DNA from: Microterricola viridarii
GTDB taxonomy: Bacteria > Actinomycetota > Actinomycetes > Actinomycetales > Microbacteriaceae
DNA length: 64,000 nucleotides
Assembly (NCBI RefSeq): GCF_001542775.1
Contig: NZ_CP014145.1
Coordinates: 2,728,001 to 2,792,000 of the forward strand
Direction: 5' to 3'
Position numbers and translations under genes: made by a program. Of the stretch, positions 16,648 through 25,739 are shown in pieces. Every line of letters begins with the position of its first letter. Position 1 is the stretch's first letter. The notes beneath the pieces are model-generated. The model made no database searches, was not told the DNA's origin, and saw only the letters and a list, made by a program, of their open reading frames with translations.

Positions 16648-18621
16648 CTACTCGGGCAGGTCGGCCACCGGCAGCGGCCCGGCGATCGCCGAGAGTGCAC
16701 TCTGCTCTGCGAACAGGCGGGCGTACACCCCGCCGAGGGCGAGTAGCTCGCCATGCGTTCCGCGCTCGACCAGCCGGCCCGCCTCGACCACGAAGATGAC
16801 GTCGGCGTTGACCACGGTCGAGAGCCGGTGCGCGATCGCGATCGTCGTGCGACCGCGCGCCGCGTCGTCCAGCGCCGCCTGAACGATCCGCTCCGAGATC
16901 ACGTCGAGCGCGCTCGTCGCCTCGTCCAACACCAGCACGGCCGGGTCTTTCAGCAGCACGCGCGCGATTGCGATGCGCTGCTTCTCGCCGCCTGAGAGCC
17001 GGTAGCCACGCTCGCCGACCAGGGTGTCGTAGCCGGCCGGGAACCCGGCGATGGTCTCGTGGATGTTCGCCGCGCGAGCCGCCCTCTCCAGCTCGGCGTC
17101 GGTGGCATCCGGCCGGGCGTAGCGCAGGTTCTCGGCGATCGTCGCGTGGAAGAGGTACGTTTCCTGGCTCACGATGCCGATGTGTGAGACCAGCGATTGC
17201 TGGGTGAGGTCGCGCACGTCGACCCCGGCGAAGCGCACCGCCCCGCTCGAGGCCTCATAGAGCCGCGGCACCAGGTACGACACCGTCGTCTTGCCCGCTC
17301 CGCTCGGCCCGACGAAGGCCGCGTACTGGCCGGGCTCGACCGTGAACGACACCTCGTCGAGGGTGGGCCGCTCGCTCTCGGCCTGGTCCGGGTAGCGGAA
17401 GCTGACCCGGTCGAACTCGACCCGGCCAAGCTCCGCTGCCCCCTGGCCGACGCTTCGAGCCGCGGATGCCGCGGCACCATCGGTCGGCAGCGTCAGGGCA
17501 TTCGGGGCGTCGACGATCGCGGGCTTCAGGTCGAGGTACTCGAAGATGCGGGCGAACAGTGCCGTGGAGGTCTGCAGGTCCAGCGCGACCCGCATCAGGC
17601 CCATCAGCGGGAACATCAGCCGGGCCTGCACCGTGGTGAAGGCGACGATGGTGCCCGCCGTCACGTCGGTGGCGCCGCCGGCGATCAGGTAGCCGGCGGC
17701 CAGGTAGACGATCGCCGGGATGCTGGAGAGGAAGATGCTGACGAGGGCGAAGAACCACTGGCCGCTCATCTGCTGGCGCACCTGCAGCGTCACCTGGTTG
17801 GCGTTCTCGTCGGCGTAGCGGGCGATCTCGGTGCCCTGCCGGGTGAAGCTCTTGGAGAGCAGGATGCCGCTGACCGACAGCGTCTCCTGCGTGATCGCCG
17901 TCATTTCCGACAGCGACTCCTGCGTCTTGGCGGCGATGCGGGCCCGCACCTGGCCGACCCGGCGCTGGGCGATGACCATGAACGGCATCAGCACGACGGC
18001 GATCAGGGTGAGCTGCCAGTTCAGCAGCAGCATCGCGATGAACGCCGCGATCACGGTGACGGTGTTGCCGAGCACGCTGGAGATCGTGTTGGTCAGCACG
18101 CTGGCGACGCCGCCGACGTCGTTCTGCAGCCGCGATTGGATGACGCCGGTCTTGGTGCGGGTGAAGAAGCTCAGCTCCATCGCCTGCAGGTGGGTGAACA
18201 GGCGCACCCGCAGCGTGCCCATCACCGAGTTGCCGACCGTGGCGGTGAGCCAGGTCTGCCAGACGCCGAGCAGCGCGCTGACGACGAACACCACGACCAT
18301 GGCACCGACCAGCCAGGCGAGCAGCGTGAGGTCGGGGCCGCCGGATGCCGGGAACAGCGCGTGGTCGAACACACGTTGCGTGATCAGCGGCGGGATGACG
18401 CTGAGCCCCGCCCCGATCAGTACGAGCACGACGGTGATGACGAGCTGGGGCTTGTGCGGGGCGAACAGCGCCGCGATGCGCGTCAGCAGGTGCGGGATCT
18501 CGGGCGCCTCGGCGTTGATCGCCCGTTGCGCCTTCTCGTCGGCCGCGCTGACACGCCCGCCGCGGCCTCCACCGCCACCCCCGCCGCCGCCTCGTCCGCC
18601 GCCGCCTGGTACTCCGCTCAT
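16648..18621 (-). CDS. ABC exporter half-transporter (permease-ATPase fusion)
   Basis: A 657-residue MsbA-like exporter subunit, probably a homodimer. A Gly/Arg-rich N-terminus of about 25 residues precedes six membrane helices (about 60-345). The ATPase follows with Walker A GPSGAGKTT, signature LSGGEKQRIAIARVLL, Walker B VLVLDEATSALD and the switch His in IAIAHRLST. The glycine run right after MSGVPGG is unusual and encoded by GC-rich slippage-prone DNA. Its substrate cannot be told from sequence. It is convergent with DUF305 and lies 59 bp downstream of the Eis-like gene on the same strand. Confidence 0.9.
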   Translation of the reverse strand: MSGVPGGGGRGGGGGGGGGRGGRVSAADEKAQRAINAEAPEIPHLLTRIAALFAPHKPQLVITVVLVLIGAGLSVIPPLITQRVFDHALFPASGGPDLTLLAWLVGAMVVVFVVSALLGVWQTWLTATVGNSVMGTLRVRLFTHLQAMELSFFTRTKTGVIQSRLQNDVGGVASVLTNTISSVLGNTVTVIAAFIAMLLLNWQLTLIAVVLMPFMVIAQRRVGQVRARIAAKTQESLSEMTAITQETLSVSGILLSKSFTRQGTEIARYADENANQVTLQVRQQMSGQWFFALVSIFLSSIPAIVYLAAGYLIAGGATDVTAGTIVAFTTVQARLMFPLMGLMRVALDLQTSTALFARIFEYLDLKPAIVDAPNALTLPTDGAAASAARSVGQGAAELGRVEFDRVSFRYPDQAESERPTLDEVSFTVEPGQYAAFVGPSGAGKTTVSYLVPRLYEASSGAVRFAGVDVRDLTQQSLVSHIGIVSQETYLFHATIAENLRYARPDATDAELERAARAANIHETIAGFPAGYDTLVGERGYRLSGGEKQRIAIARVLLKDPAVLVLDEATSALDVISERIVQAALDDAARGRTTIAIAHRLSTVVNADVIFVVEAGRLVERGTHGELLALGGVYARLFAEQSALSAIAGPLPVADLPE

Positions 18622-18680
18622 AGCCTCACCCTACGTCGTCGCCCGACGCCGGGGCGCGGTGCCCGTCTCGACGAGCCCGG

Positions 18681-19823
18681 CTAGAAGTTCTCAGAGATCC
18701 AGGTGGTCGGCAGCACGGCCCACCCGTCGAGCAGGGCGGCCGCGTCCTCGTCGACGATGGTCGCGTGCCCGGCATCCGCGATGCTGGCCACGCTGGCCGA
18801 GCCGCTGAACCAGGCGGCCAGGCCGCGGGCGGTGAACCGCACGCCCGCATCCGCCTCCGCCGCTGGCTGCACGGCCATCGCCCCGCCGGCCACGGCCAGC
18901 GCCCAGCCTCCGGCGTTGTCGGCGAACACCTCGTCGTCGACGGCGATCACCGCGCCGCCGTCGAGGCGGGCCCATTGCCGCCCGGCAAGCGCCCCGGCGA
19001 CGTCGAGCACGCGCAGCATGTACGGCGTGCGCCGCCCCGGAATCGTGTTGCCGGTGAGCTGGGCGAGCGCGGGGTGAGCGTCGACGCCCGCCATCGTCGC
19101 CACCCTGACGACCGAGCTCCAGCTCGCCACCGAGCGCATGAGCGCCGCGTAGGCGCCGGGGCTGAGCGCCGCGACCTCCTCGACGCGCAGCGCCACCTCG
19201 TCGTTCTCGGTCTCCGTCCTCCAGGCGAGGTAGCCGAGCACGCGCTGCCCGTCGTGCACGACGCTCACCCGCGAGAACTCCGGCCAGCTGCTCTCGTCGC
19301 GGTGCACGGCGAACGCGCTGCGGCGCGCGGCCTGCCGGTAGACGTCGAGCAGGGCGGCCGCGTCATCCGGGGTGGACTCGCGCAGGGCGAGCCCGGCAGG
19401 CACGCGGATGCCGGCCGCCGCTGCCATCGGGATCTTCCACCGCTTCGGGCGGGCGATCAGCTCGAAGCCCAGCGAGCGGTAGAGGGCCGGCGCCGCCCCG
19501 AAGAGCGTCGAGATCAGGGCACCGCGCTGCCTGGCTGCGGTCAGGGTGTCGACCATGATCGTCTGTGCCGCCCCACTGCCGCGGTACTCCGGGGCGACGG
19601 TGACATTGCCGATGCCGGCCGTGGCCAGTTCGGCGCCGCCGATCAGCGTGTGCATGTGGATGTCGAACGCCTGCGCGACGAGCGCGTCCCCCTCGAACAG
19701 CCCGTAGCGTTCGAACGGACGCCTCGGCCCGGTGACCTCCCCCGTGATGCCGAAGGCCTCCCGCAGGTGCCGTTCGGAGAGCGCGGACTCCGACTCATTG
19801 AGCCGGCGGCTGACCCGGCTCAT
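18681..19823 (-). CDS. Eis-like GNAT N-acetyltransferase
   Basis: A 380-residue protein with the layout of mycobacterial Eis: an N-terminal GNAT domain, a second GNAT-like domain and a C-terminal sterol-carrier-like domain. The acetyl-CoA loop is VTVAPEYRGSGAAQ (about 75-88). A Tyr in GAAPALYRSLGFEL is where Eis has its acid Tyr, and the chain ends in Phe (WISENF), matching the C-terminal carboxylate Eis uses as base. Eis acetylates aminoglycosides and protein lysines; the substrate here is unknown. It stands between the ABC exporter and a sugar transporter. Confidence 0.85.
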   Translation of the reverse strand: MSRVSRRLNESESALSERHLREAFGITGEVTGPRRPFERYGLFEGDALVAQAFDIHMHTLIGGAELATAGIGNVTVAPEYRGSGAAQTIMVDTLTAARQRGALISTLFGAAPALYRSLGFELIARPKRWKIPMAAAAGIRVPAGLALRESTPDDAAALLDVYRQAARRSAFAVHRDESSWPEFSRVSVVHDGQRVLGYLAWRTETENDEVALRVEEVAALSPGAYAALMRSVASWSSVVRVATMAGVDAHPALAQLTGNTIPGRRTPYMLRVLDVAGALAGRQWARLDGGAVIAVDDEVFADNAGGWALAVAGGAMAVQPAAEADAGVRFTARGLAAWFSGSASVASIADAGHATIVDEDAAALLDGWAVLPTTWISENF

Positions 19824-19933
19824 CGAGGGTCCCCCGCGCTGTTGGCATCCTCTGCGGCGATTCCCGCCGCCCCGTCCGGTGCTGCACTCATGGTTTCACC
19901 CTATGTGCTCGACCCCGGCCGGCGCGGCGGAGG

Positions 19934-20923
19934 CTACCCCTTGGTCGACCCGGCCAGCAGACCGCGCACGAAGTAGCGTTGCAGCGCGAAGAACACGATC
20001 AGCGGAACGATGATGGCCACGAATGCACCGGCCGTCAGCAGGTTCCAGTCCTGCCCGCGGCTGCCGCTGATCTCGGCCAGCAGCTTGGTGATCGGCGCTA
20101 CCTTGCCGTCGGCGAAGACGAGCGCGACGAGGAGGTCGTTCCACACCCACAGGAACTGGAAGATCGCGACGGAGGCGATGGCCGGAACGGTCAACGGCAG
20201 CACGATCCGGTAGAAGATCTGGCCGTGTCCTGCACCGTCCACCCGTGCGGCCTCGATCACCTCTGAGGGGATCTCGGTGACGAAATTGTGCAGCAGGAAG
20301 ATCGCCAGCGGCAGCGCGAAGATCGAGTGCGCGATCCACACCTGAGTGTAGGAGTTCGAGGCACTGAAGCTGCTGAACAGCTCCACGTTGCCAATCTTGA
20401 CCCCGCGCGAGAACAGGCTGAGCAGCGGCACGAGTGCCATCTGCAGCGGCACGATCTGCAGGGCGAAGACTCCGATGAAGAGGATATTGCGCCCCTTGAA
20501 GTCGATCCAGGCGAAGGCGTAGGCGGCGAGGCTGGCCAGCACCAGCGGGATCAGCGTCGCCGGGATGGTGATGGCGATCGAGTTGATGAACGCGCCCGCC
20601 ATGTTCAGCTGGCTGTTGCCGGCCTCCAAAACCTGGGCGTAGTTGTCGAGCGTCACACTCGGGTTGGCGAACCAGGTCCACCAGCCGGAGACGTTGATGT
20701 CGGCGGCCGGGCGGATCGAGGTGATGAACAGTCCGAGGGTCGGCAGCGTCCAGAACACGGCGATCACGAGTGCCGCCAGCGTTGCCCACCGGTTCGTCAG
20801 TCGGTGCTTCACCCGGCCGCCGGTGGTGCTGGTGTCCGTTGTCCCGAACCGCGCCCGCCCGCCGCCGCGCTTGGCGCCGCCGGCGTCCTTCGTTGTGACC
20901 AGCTCGGTCTCCGTGGGGCTCAT
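19934..20923 (-). CDS. CUT1 sugar ABC transporter permease (MalG type)
   Basis: A 329-residue inner permease. After a charged cytoplasmic N-terminus of about 45 residues come six membrane helices, first TLAALVIAVFWTLPTLGLFITSI. The loop EAARVDGAGHGQIFYRIVLPLTVPAI is the EAA motif that docks the ATPase. The start at 20923 overlaps the stop of the other permease (ATGA), so the pair is translationally coupled. No ATPase gene lies in the operon; CUT1 systems often share an MsmK-type ATPase encoded elsewhere. Confidence 0.92.
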   Translation of the reverse strand: MSPTETELVTTKDAGGAKRGGGRARFGTTDTSTTGGRVKHRLTNRWATLAALVIAVFWTLPTLGLFITSIRPAADINVSGWWTWFANPSVTLDNYAQVLEAGNSQLNMAGAFINSIAITIPATLIPLVLASLAAYAFAWIDFKGRNILFIGVFALQIVPLQMALVPLLSLFSRGVKIGNVELFSSFSASNSYTQVWIAHSIFALPLAIFLLHNFVTEIPSEVIEAARVDGAGHGQIFYRIVLPLTVPAIASVAIFQFLWVWNDLLVALVFADGKVAPITKLLAEISGSRGQDWNLLTAGAFVAIIVPLIVFFALQRYFVRGLLAGSTKG

Positions 20924-22053
20924 CGGATCTCCCTCTGCTTGCTGATCTGTCTGGCGTTGTAGACGATGATGGGCACGACGAGCAGGAACAGCACCAGCGC
21001 CAGTGCGGCCGAGCGGCCGAGTTCGAAGCCCTTCCACTGGCTGTACATCTCATTGGCGAGCACGCTGGTCGAGTTTGCGCCGGCTGTCATGGTGCGCACG
21101 ATGTCGAACACCTTGAGCGAGACGATGGAGATCGTGGTGAGCACCACGACGAGCGAGGGCCTGATCGCCTGCACCGTCACATTGCGGAAGCGCTGCCAGG
21201 CATTGGCGCCGTCGATCTCTGCCGCCTCCAGCTGTTCGACCGGAACGCCTTTGATCGCCGCGGAGAGCACGACCATGGCGAATCCGGTCTGGATCCAGAT
21301 CATCACGACGATCAGGAAGAACGTGTTCCACGGCGAGTTCGCCAACCAGTCGACGGGTTGGCCGCCGAACATCACGACCACCTGGTTGAGCAGGCCGATC
21401 TGCTGCTGGTCGGCCGGCCGGGCCGCGTACACGAAGCGCCAGATGATGCTGGCGCCGACGAACGAGATGGCCATCGGCATGAACACGAGAGCCTTGAAGT
21501 ATTTCTCCCCGCGCGACTTGTCGATGAAGACGGCATAGGCCAGCCCGAAGATCGTCGAGAGCACCGGCACGAACAACACCCAGATGATGGTGTTGATGAC
21601 GGTGCGGATGCCGGTCTCCTGCGTGAAGATCCAGACGAAGTTCTCGAAGCCGACGAAGCGGTTGCCGCGACTGTTCATGAAGGCGGCGATCGTGGTGATG
21701 ATGGTCGGGTAAATGAGGCCGATGGAGAGCAGAACCACGGCCGGGGCGAGGAACCCGACGAGTTGGAACAGGTAGCCGGCACCTTGCCGCGCCCGCATGT
21801 CGAGCCAGAAGAAGAGGCCACCGAGCACGGCAGCGACGGCCGCGGCCCACCAGAGCGAGCCGAGGAACAAGAACACCAGAGCGGGGATCAGCACGCACGC
21901 GGCGAGCCGGATCACCGTGAACTTGCGGCCGCTGCGCGGTGCGACCTCCAGCAGGAAGATGAGCACGGCGATCGCGGCCCCGAAGCTCAGCACCACCACA
22001 ACGACTTGCAGCAACGCCGGCAATGTCGCTATCCAGCTAAAGAACGCGGACAC
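20920..22053 (-). CDS. CUT1 sugar ABC transporter permease (MalF type)
   Basis: A 377-residue permease with extra N-terminal helices (LLQVVVVVLSFGAAIAVLIFLL and two more) before the six-helix core, as in the longer AglF/ThuF-like permeases. The EAA loop is EAAEIDGANAWQRFRNVTVQAIRPSL. It follows the binding-protein gene after a 189-bp gap that holds a stable hairpin, and overlaps the second permease by 4 bp. Alpha- or beta-glucosides are plausible substrates. Confidence 0.9.
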   Translation of the reverse strand: MSAFFSWIATLPALLQVVVVVLSFGAAIAVLIFLLEVAPRSGRKFTVIRLAACVLIPALVFLFLGSLWWAAAVAAVLGGLFFWLDMRARQGAGYLFQLVGFLAPAVVLLSIGLIYPTIITTIAAFMNSRGNRFVGFENFVWIFTQETGIRTVINTIIWVLFVPVLSTIFGLAYAVFIDKSRGEKYFKALVFMPMAISFVGASIIWRFVYAARPADQQQIGLLNQVVVMFGGQPVDWLANSPWNTFFLIVVMIWIQTGFAMVVLSAAIKGVPVEQLEAAEIDGANAWQRFRNVTVQAIRPSLVVVLTTISIVSLKVFDIVRTMTAGANSTSVLANEMYSQWKGFELGRSAALALVLFLLVVPIIVYNARQISKQREIR

Positions 22054-22171
22054 GGGGCCTCCCTCGGTGGAAACGCTCTGCAGCGGTGCTGAGCAGTAGG
22101 TGGTGCAGTGCTGAACGTGGTGCTGCGTAGAAAGTGTTGCTGTGCAGTATCGCGGAGCGGTGCCCCTGTGT

Positions 22172-22211
22172 CGAGCGGATGCCGGGACTCGAAGTCACCG
22201 GCATCCGCTCG
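22172..22211 (-). other. Hairpin between binding-protein and permease genes
   Basis: A 14-bp perfect stem, CGAGCGGATGCCGG with its complement, and a 12-nt loop begin 32 nt after the binding-protein stop. The position matches the hairpin after chvE and suggests differential mRNA stability within the operon. Confidence 0.8.
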
Positions 22212-22242
22212 GCTCATGCAGCGCTCTGCTGCGTGGCGCCTG

Positions 22243-23592
22243 TTATTCGGACGGCCACGAGGCGTCGATCGTCTTCAACACCTCGTCGGTCGGCTTGCCG
22301 TTGATCCAGTCGACCATCCCGGTCCAGAACGAGCCGGCTCCCACGATGCCGGGCATCAGGTCAGAGGCGTCGAAACGGAACGTGGTGTTCGGGTCCTGCA
22401 GGATCTTGATGGACTCCTGCAGAATCGGGCTGGAGGCGTTCGCCGGGTCGAGACCCTTGTTGGCGCTCAGCACGCCGCCGAGGGCGACGCGGCTGTTCGC
22501 CCAGTCGGCACTCGAGAGGTACTCCTGCACCTTGGCGGTGTCGGCGTCGTTGGAGAACGCGGCGACGATCTCGCCACCACCGGTGACGGCGGTTCCGCCG
22601 GCCTTGACCGACGGGGTGATGAACGCCCAGATGTCGGCATCCGGCCCGACGGTTGCGTTGCCGTTCTTCGGGTCCTGCAGGAAGCCGTCGAAGAAGCTGG
22701 CCTGGTGGGTGAGCGCGCAGCTGCCGTCGCCCATCACGCGGGCCACATCACCGAATGGCGTGGAGTTGATCGACTTGACGTCGCCGAATCCGGCGTTGAC
22801 GTAGTCGGTCTGGAGCAGGATGTCCCCGACGGAGTTGAACGCATCGGCAATGGCGGGGTCGGTGAACGGGATCTCGTGCTTGACCCACTTGTCGTAGGTC
22901 TCCGGCCCGGCCTGGCGCAGCACGAGGTCCTCGACCCAGTCGGTGCCCGGCCAGCCGGTCGCCGCGTCCGAGCCGAAGCCGGCGCACCACGGCGGCTTGC
23001 CCGTCTTCGCCTGGATGGTCTTGGTGAGCGTCATCATCTCGTCCCACGTGGTCGGAACCTCGACGCCCCACTCCTTGAACTGTGCCGGCGAGTACCAGAT
23101 GAAGCCCTTCACACTGGCCATGAGCGGAGCGCCGAAGAGCGTGCCGTCGACCGTCGCGTAGCTCGCCCAGTCCTCGGACCAGCCGTCCTTGACGTTGCTG
23201 GCAACGCCGTCGGGTGCCGGCTGGATGTAGTCGCGCGAGACCATGTCAGAGAAGAGACCGGGCTGCGGGAAGATGCCGAGGTCCGGGGCGTTGCCGCCCT
23301 GCGCGCGGATCGCGATCTGGGTCTCGAACTCCTTGCTGCCCTCGTACTGGATGTCGATGTTGTTGGCCTTCTCCCAGTCGGCCCACGACTTCTCCAGCAG
23401 CTCAGCCTCGGTGTCGACGATCGTGCCATAGACGGTCACAACGCCGTCGGCCGTGCCCGCATCGCCCGGACCGGCCGGTGCGCTGCTGTCACCGCCGCTT
23501 CCCGAATCCGATGCACAGCCGGAGAGCACCAGCCCGAAAGCCGCGAGAGCGGCCACGGGCAGAAGTACCCGGCGAGAATTCTTCAACTGCAT
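22243..23592 (-). CDS. CUT1 sugar-binding lipoprotein
   Basis: A 449-residue extracellular binding protein. Signal peptide with lipobox LSGC at about 23-26, followed by a Ser/Gly linker and a family-1 solute-binding fold: ELLEKSWADWEKANNIDIQY, FIWYSPAQFKEWGVEVPTTWDEMMTLTK, GWPGTDWVEDLVLR. Overall it resembles AglE-like proteins, inference only. The ATG at 23592 has GAGGAGGAA just upstream. A CebR-like operator 22 bp upstream suggests LacI-family control induced by a cellobiose-like sugar. First gene of the binding protein-permease-permease operon. Confidence 0.9.
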   Translation of the reverse strand: MQLKNSRRVLLPVAALAAFGLVLSGCASDSGSGGDSSAPAGPGDAGTADGVVTVYGTIVDTEAELLEKSWADWEKANNIDIQYEGSKEFETQIAIRAQGGNAPDLGIFPQPGLFSDMVSRDYIQPAPDGVASNVKDGWSEDWASYATVDGTLFGAPLMASVKGFIWYSPAQFKEWGVEVPTTWDEMMTLTKTIQAKTGKPPWCAGFGSDAATGWPGTDWVEDLVLRQAGPETYDKWVKHEIPFTDPAIADAFNSVGDILLQTDYVNAGFGDVKSINSTPFGDVARVMGDGSCALTHQASFFDGFLQDPKNGNATVGPDADIWAFITPSVKAGGTAVTGGGEIVAAFSNDADTAKVQEYLSSADWANSRVALGGVLSANKGLDPANASSPILQESIKILQDPNTTFRFDASDLMPGIVGAGSFWTGMVDWINGKPTDEVLKTIDASWPSE

Positions 23593-23613
23593 GATTCCTC
23601 CTCATTGAGTCCG

Positions 23614-23627
23614 TGAGAGCGCTCCCA
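23614..23627. promoter_or_regulatory. CebR/BglR-like operator
   Basis: TGAGAGCGCTCCCA differs at one position from TGGGAGCGCTCCCA, the palindrome bound by CebR-type LacI regulators in actinobacteria. It lies directly upstream of the binding-protein ribosome site. The matching regulator gene is not in this window. Confidence 0.7.
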
Positions 23628-23779
23628 CGACGGCCAGTCAAGCGATTACGCACGTTCTGCGCAAGGCCGACGAGTGGATCGTCACGACAACGTTAGGCAA
23701 AGAGAACCACGTCACTCAATGATTCCGCAGTTCGGCAGCATCCTTGATAGTCGAATCGTTACGCAGCGCGCAGTGCGCG

Positions 23780-25030
23780 TTATGCGTCGCCGATGCCGAT
23801 CGCCTCGGCCTCGACCAGCGCCGTCTCGACGTGCCCGTCAGCGCTTCGCAGCGCCTTGCGGCCGACGATCACGATCGTCACCGAGACGAGTACGGCCAGC
23901 GCCCCGGCGAAGAACGGGGCAGAGGGCGAGAGCGCCTCGGCCAGCAGGGTCGCGACGGGCGGCGCGACCGCGCCGCCGAGGAAGCGCACGCCCGAGTAGG
24001 CGCTCGAGGCGACGGAGCGCGGCAGATCGGTCGCCTCCATCACGCACTCGGTGAGCACGGTGTTGAGCACGCCGAGCAGCATGCCGCCGACCACGACGCC
24101 GATGATCACAGCCGGCAGCGAGTCGACGAGCAGGGCCATGACGAGCAGGTCGACGGCCAGCAACGGCATCACCAGCCAGAGCACGCGGGTGCGCGGCATC
24201 CGCTTGGTCAGGATCGGCGCCACCCACACCGAGGTGATCGCCACCGAGACGCCCCAGCCGAAGAAGACCAGGCCGAGGCTGATCGCGTCACCGACGCCGA
24301 GCGGAACCAGCGCGAACGGCGTGTAAGCCAGGAGCACGAAGAAGGCGAAGTTGTAGAAGACGGCGGCGGCAGCCAGGATGCCGAGGGCTGGCCGGGCCAG
24401 CGCACGGAAGGGCGCCGAGAGCCGCGTCGGGGTCGGCTTCGTGGCGCCGGCTGGGGCGGGCTGCAACAGCACGAGCAGCGCGATGAATCCGATGGCCATG
24501 AGTGCCGCCGTGCCGAAAAACGGCCCGCGCCAGCTGATGCTGCCGAGCAGGCCGCCCAGCAGCGGGCCGATGGCGAGGCCGAGCCCGAGTGCCGCCTCGT
24601 AGAGAATGATCGCAGAGGAGGTGCCGCCGGATGCCGCGCCGACGATGGTCGCCAGCGCGGTTGAGATGAACAGCGCGTTGCCGAGGCCCCAGCCGGCCCG
24701 GAAGCCGATGATCGTCTCGATGTCACCGGCGAGGCCGGCCGCGAGCGCGAACACCACGATCAGTGCCAGGCCGATGAGCAGCGTCTTCTTGGAGCCGATC
24801 CTGCTGGAGATCCAGCTGGTGAAGAACATCGCGACACCGGTGATGACGAGGTAGCTGGTGAACAGCATCACGGTCTCTGTCGGCGTTGCCTGCAGCTCGC
24901 TGGCAATGGCCGGCAGGATCGGGTCGACCAGGCCGATACCCATGAACGCGACGACGCTGGCGAAGGCGACCGCCCACACCGCCTTCGGCTGTCGCAGAAT
25001 ACTGGTTCGCTCCTCGAGCGTTTCTGTCAT
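23780..25030 (-). CDS. MFS transporter in a marR operon
   Basis: A 416-residue 12-helix major facilitator protein. The first helix AVWAVAFASVVAFMGIGLVDPILPAIA and the loop SSRIGSKKTLLIGLALIV are typical of drug-export families. It starts at ATG 25030, one base after the marR stop (TGAGATG), so the regulator comes first in the transcript. By the usual logic of such pairs, an inducing compound relieves MarR repression and the pump exports it; the compound is unknown. Confidence 0.87.
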   Translation of the reverse strand: MTETLEERTSILRQPKAVWAVAFASVVAFMGIGLVDPILPAIASELQATPTETVMLFTSYLVITGVAMFFTSWISSRIGSKKTLLIGLALIVVFALAAGLAGDIETIIGFRAGWGLGNALFISTALATIVGAASGGTSSAIILYEAALGLGLAIGPLLGGLLGSISWRGPFFGTAALMAIGFIALLVLLQPAPAGATKPTPTRLSAPFRALARPALGILAAAAVFYNFAFFVLLAYTPFALVPLGVGDAISLGLVFFGWGVSVAITSVWVAPILTKRMPRTRVLWLVMPLLAVDLLVMALLVDSLPAVIIGVVVGGMLLGVLNTVLTECVMEATDLPRSVASSAYSGVRFLGGAVAPPVATLLAEALSPSAPFFAGALAVLVSVTIVIVGRKALRSADGHVETALVEAEAIGIGDA

Positions 25031-25031
25031 C

Positions 25032-25487
25032 TCATGCTTCTTTCGGTGTTGAGGATGGGGCGTCCAGCCGCTGGTGCACGATCTGCACGGCGCGGGCGAT
25101 GGCCGCCACCTCGTCAGGGTCGAGCCCGTCGAACTGCGGCAGGATGGCCGCGATGAGTTCGGCCCGCCACGCCGCGAGCGCGGCGTGGCCGCTGCTCGTT
25201 GCGGCGAGAACGGTCGCCCTGGCATCGGCCGGGTCGGCGATCCGCTCTACCCAGCCGCGTTCAACGAGCGTGTGCACGAGCTTGGTCATGGTGGGCTGGG
25301 CGACGCGGCTGAGCAACGCCAGCTCGCCGAGGCGCACCGGCCCGGCGTCGCGCAGGGCGCTCAGCGTGCGCCAGATAGCGGGTGACTCCGCCCCCTCGGT
25401 GAGTTGCGCCGCCATGCGCGTGAGCTTGTTGCTCACGACGATGAGTTCGCCGAGCACCTCGGGGAGTCGGTCGGTCGTGTTCGTCAT
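25032..25487 (-). CDS. MarR-family regulator
   Basis: A 151-residue winged-helix regulator. The DNA-binding core is VRLGELALLSRVAQPTMTKLVHTLVERGWVERI, followed by the wing DPADARATVLAATSSG. I chose ATG 25487: a perfect TATAAT lies 7 bp upstream, so transcription could begin on the ATG, and a 13-bp palindrome overlaps the promoter. An upstream ATG at 25502 would place the -10 box inside the gene. It is followed at once by the MFS gene. Confidence 0.88.
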   Translation of the reverse strand: MTNTTDRLPEVLGELIVVSNKLTRMAAQLTEGAESPAIWRTLSALRDAGPVRLGELALLSRVAQPTMTKLVHTLVERGWVERIADPADARATVLAATSSGHAALAAWRAELIAAILPQFDGLDPDEVAAIARAVQIVHQRLDAPSSTPKEA

Positions 25488-25493
25488 CTCCCG

Positions 25494-25513
25494 ATTATAC
25501 ATAGCTCAGCTAT
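25494..25513 (-). promoter_or_regulatory. marR promoter and overlapping operator
   Basis: TATAAT at 25499-25494 (minus strand) stands 7 bp before the marR ATG. Directly upstream is ATAGCT-C-AGCTAT (25501-25513), within two direct copies of TATACATAGC. This fits autorepression and a leaderless mRNA. Confidence 0.65.
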
Positions 25514-25541
25514 ACATAGCCTGCGAGTGCCGTTAACGGGC

Positions 25542-25571
25542 GAATGCCCCGACTGGCGTGTCGGGGCATTC
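25542..25571 (-). terminator. Hairpin after the small gene
   Basis: GAATGCCCCGAC pairs perfectly with GTCGGGGCATTC around a TGGCGT loop. It lies 12 nt after the stop of the small minus-strand frame ending at 25584 and upstream of the marR promoter. Confidence 0.7.
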
Positions 25572-25583
25572 ATCGTGGGCGGA

Positions 25584-25739
25584 CTACCGGATCCAGTTGG
25601 CCGTGGTGGCCAGGTGGCTCCGGTACATATCCGGCGGGTGGCTGGCGTGCTGCCGCTCATCGCCGGTGAGGTACGCGTCGGCGATGAGCCCGCCGAGCGC
25701 TGCGGCGAATCGTCGCCAGTTTCCGAGTTGTCTATTCAC
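25584..25739 (-). CDS. Possible small protein, 51 residues
   Basis: A short frame starting at GTG 25739 with VNRQLGNWRRFAAALGGLIA, then a polar segment ending YRSHLATTANWIR. I do not recognise the family. The case for a gene is the protein-like composition and a perfect hairpin 12 nt after the stop; against it, no clear ribosome site is seen. It lies between marR and the rplL terminators. Confidence 0.35.
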   Translation of the reverse strand: MNRQLGNWRRFAAALGGLIADAYLTGDERQHASHPPDMYRSHLATTANWIR

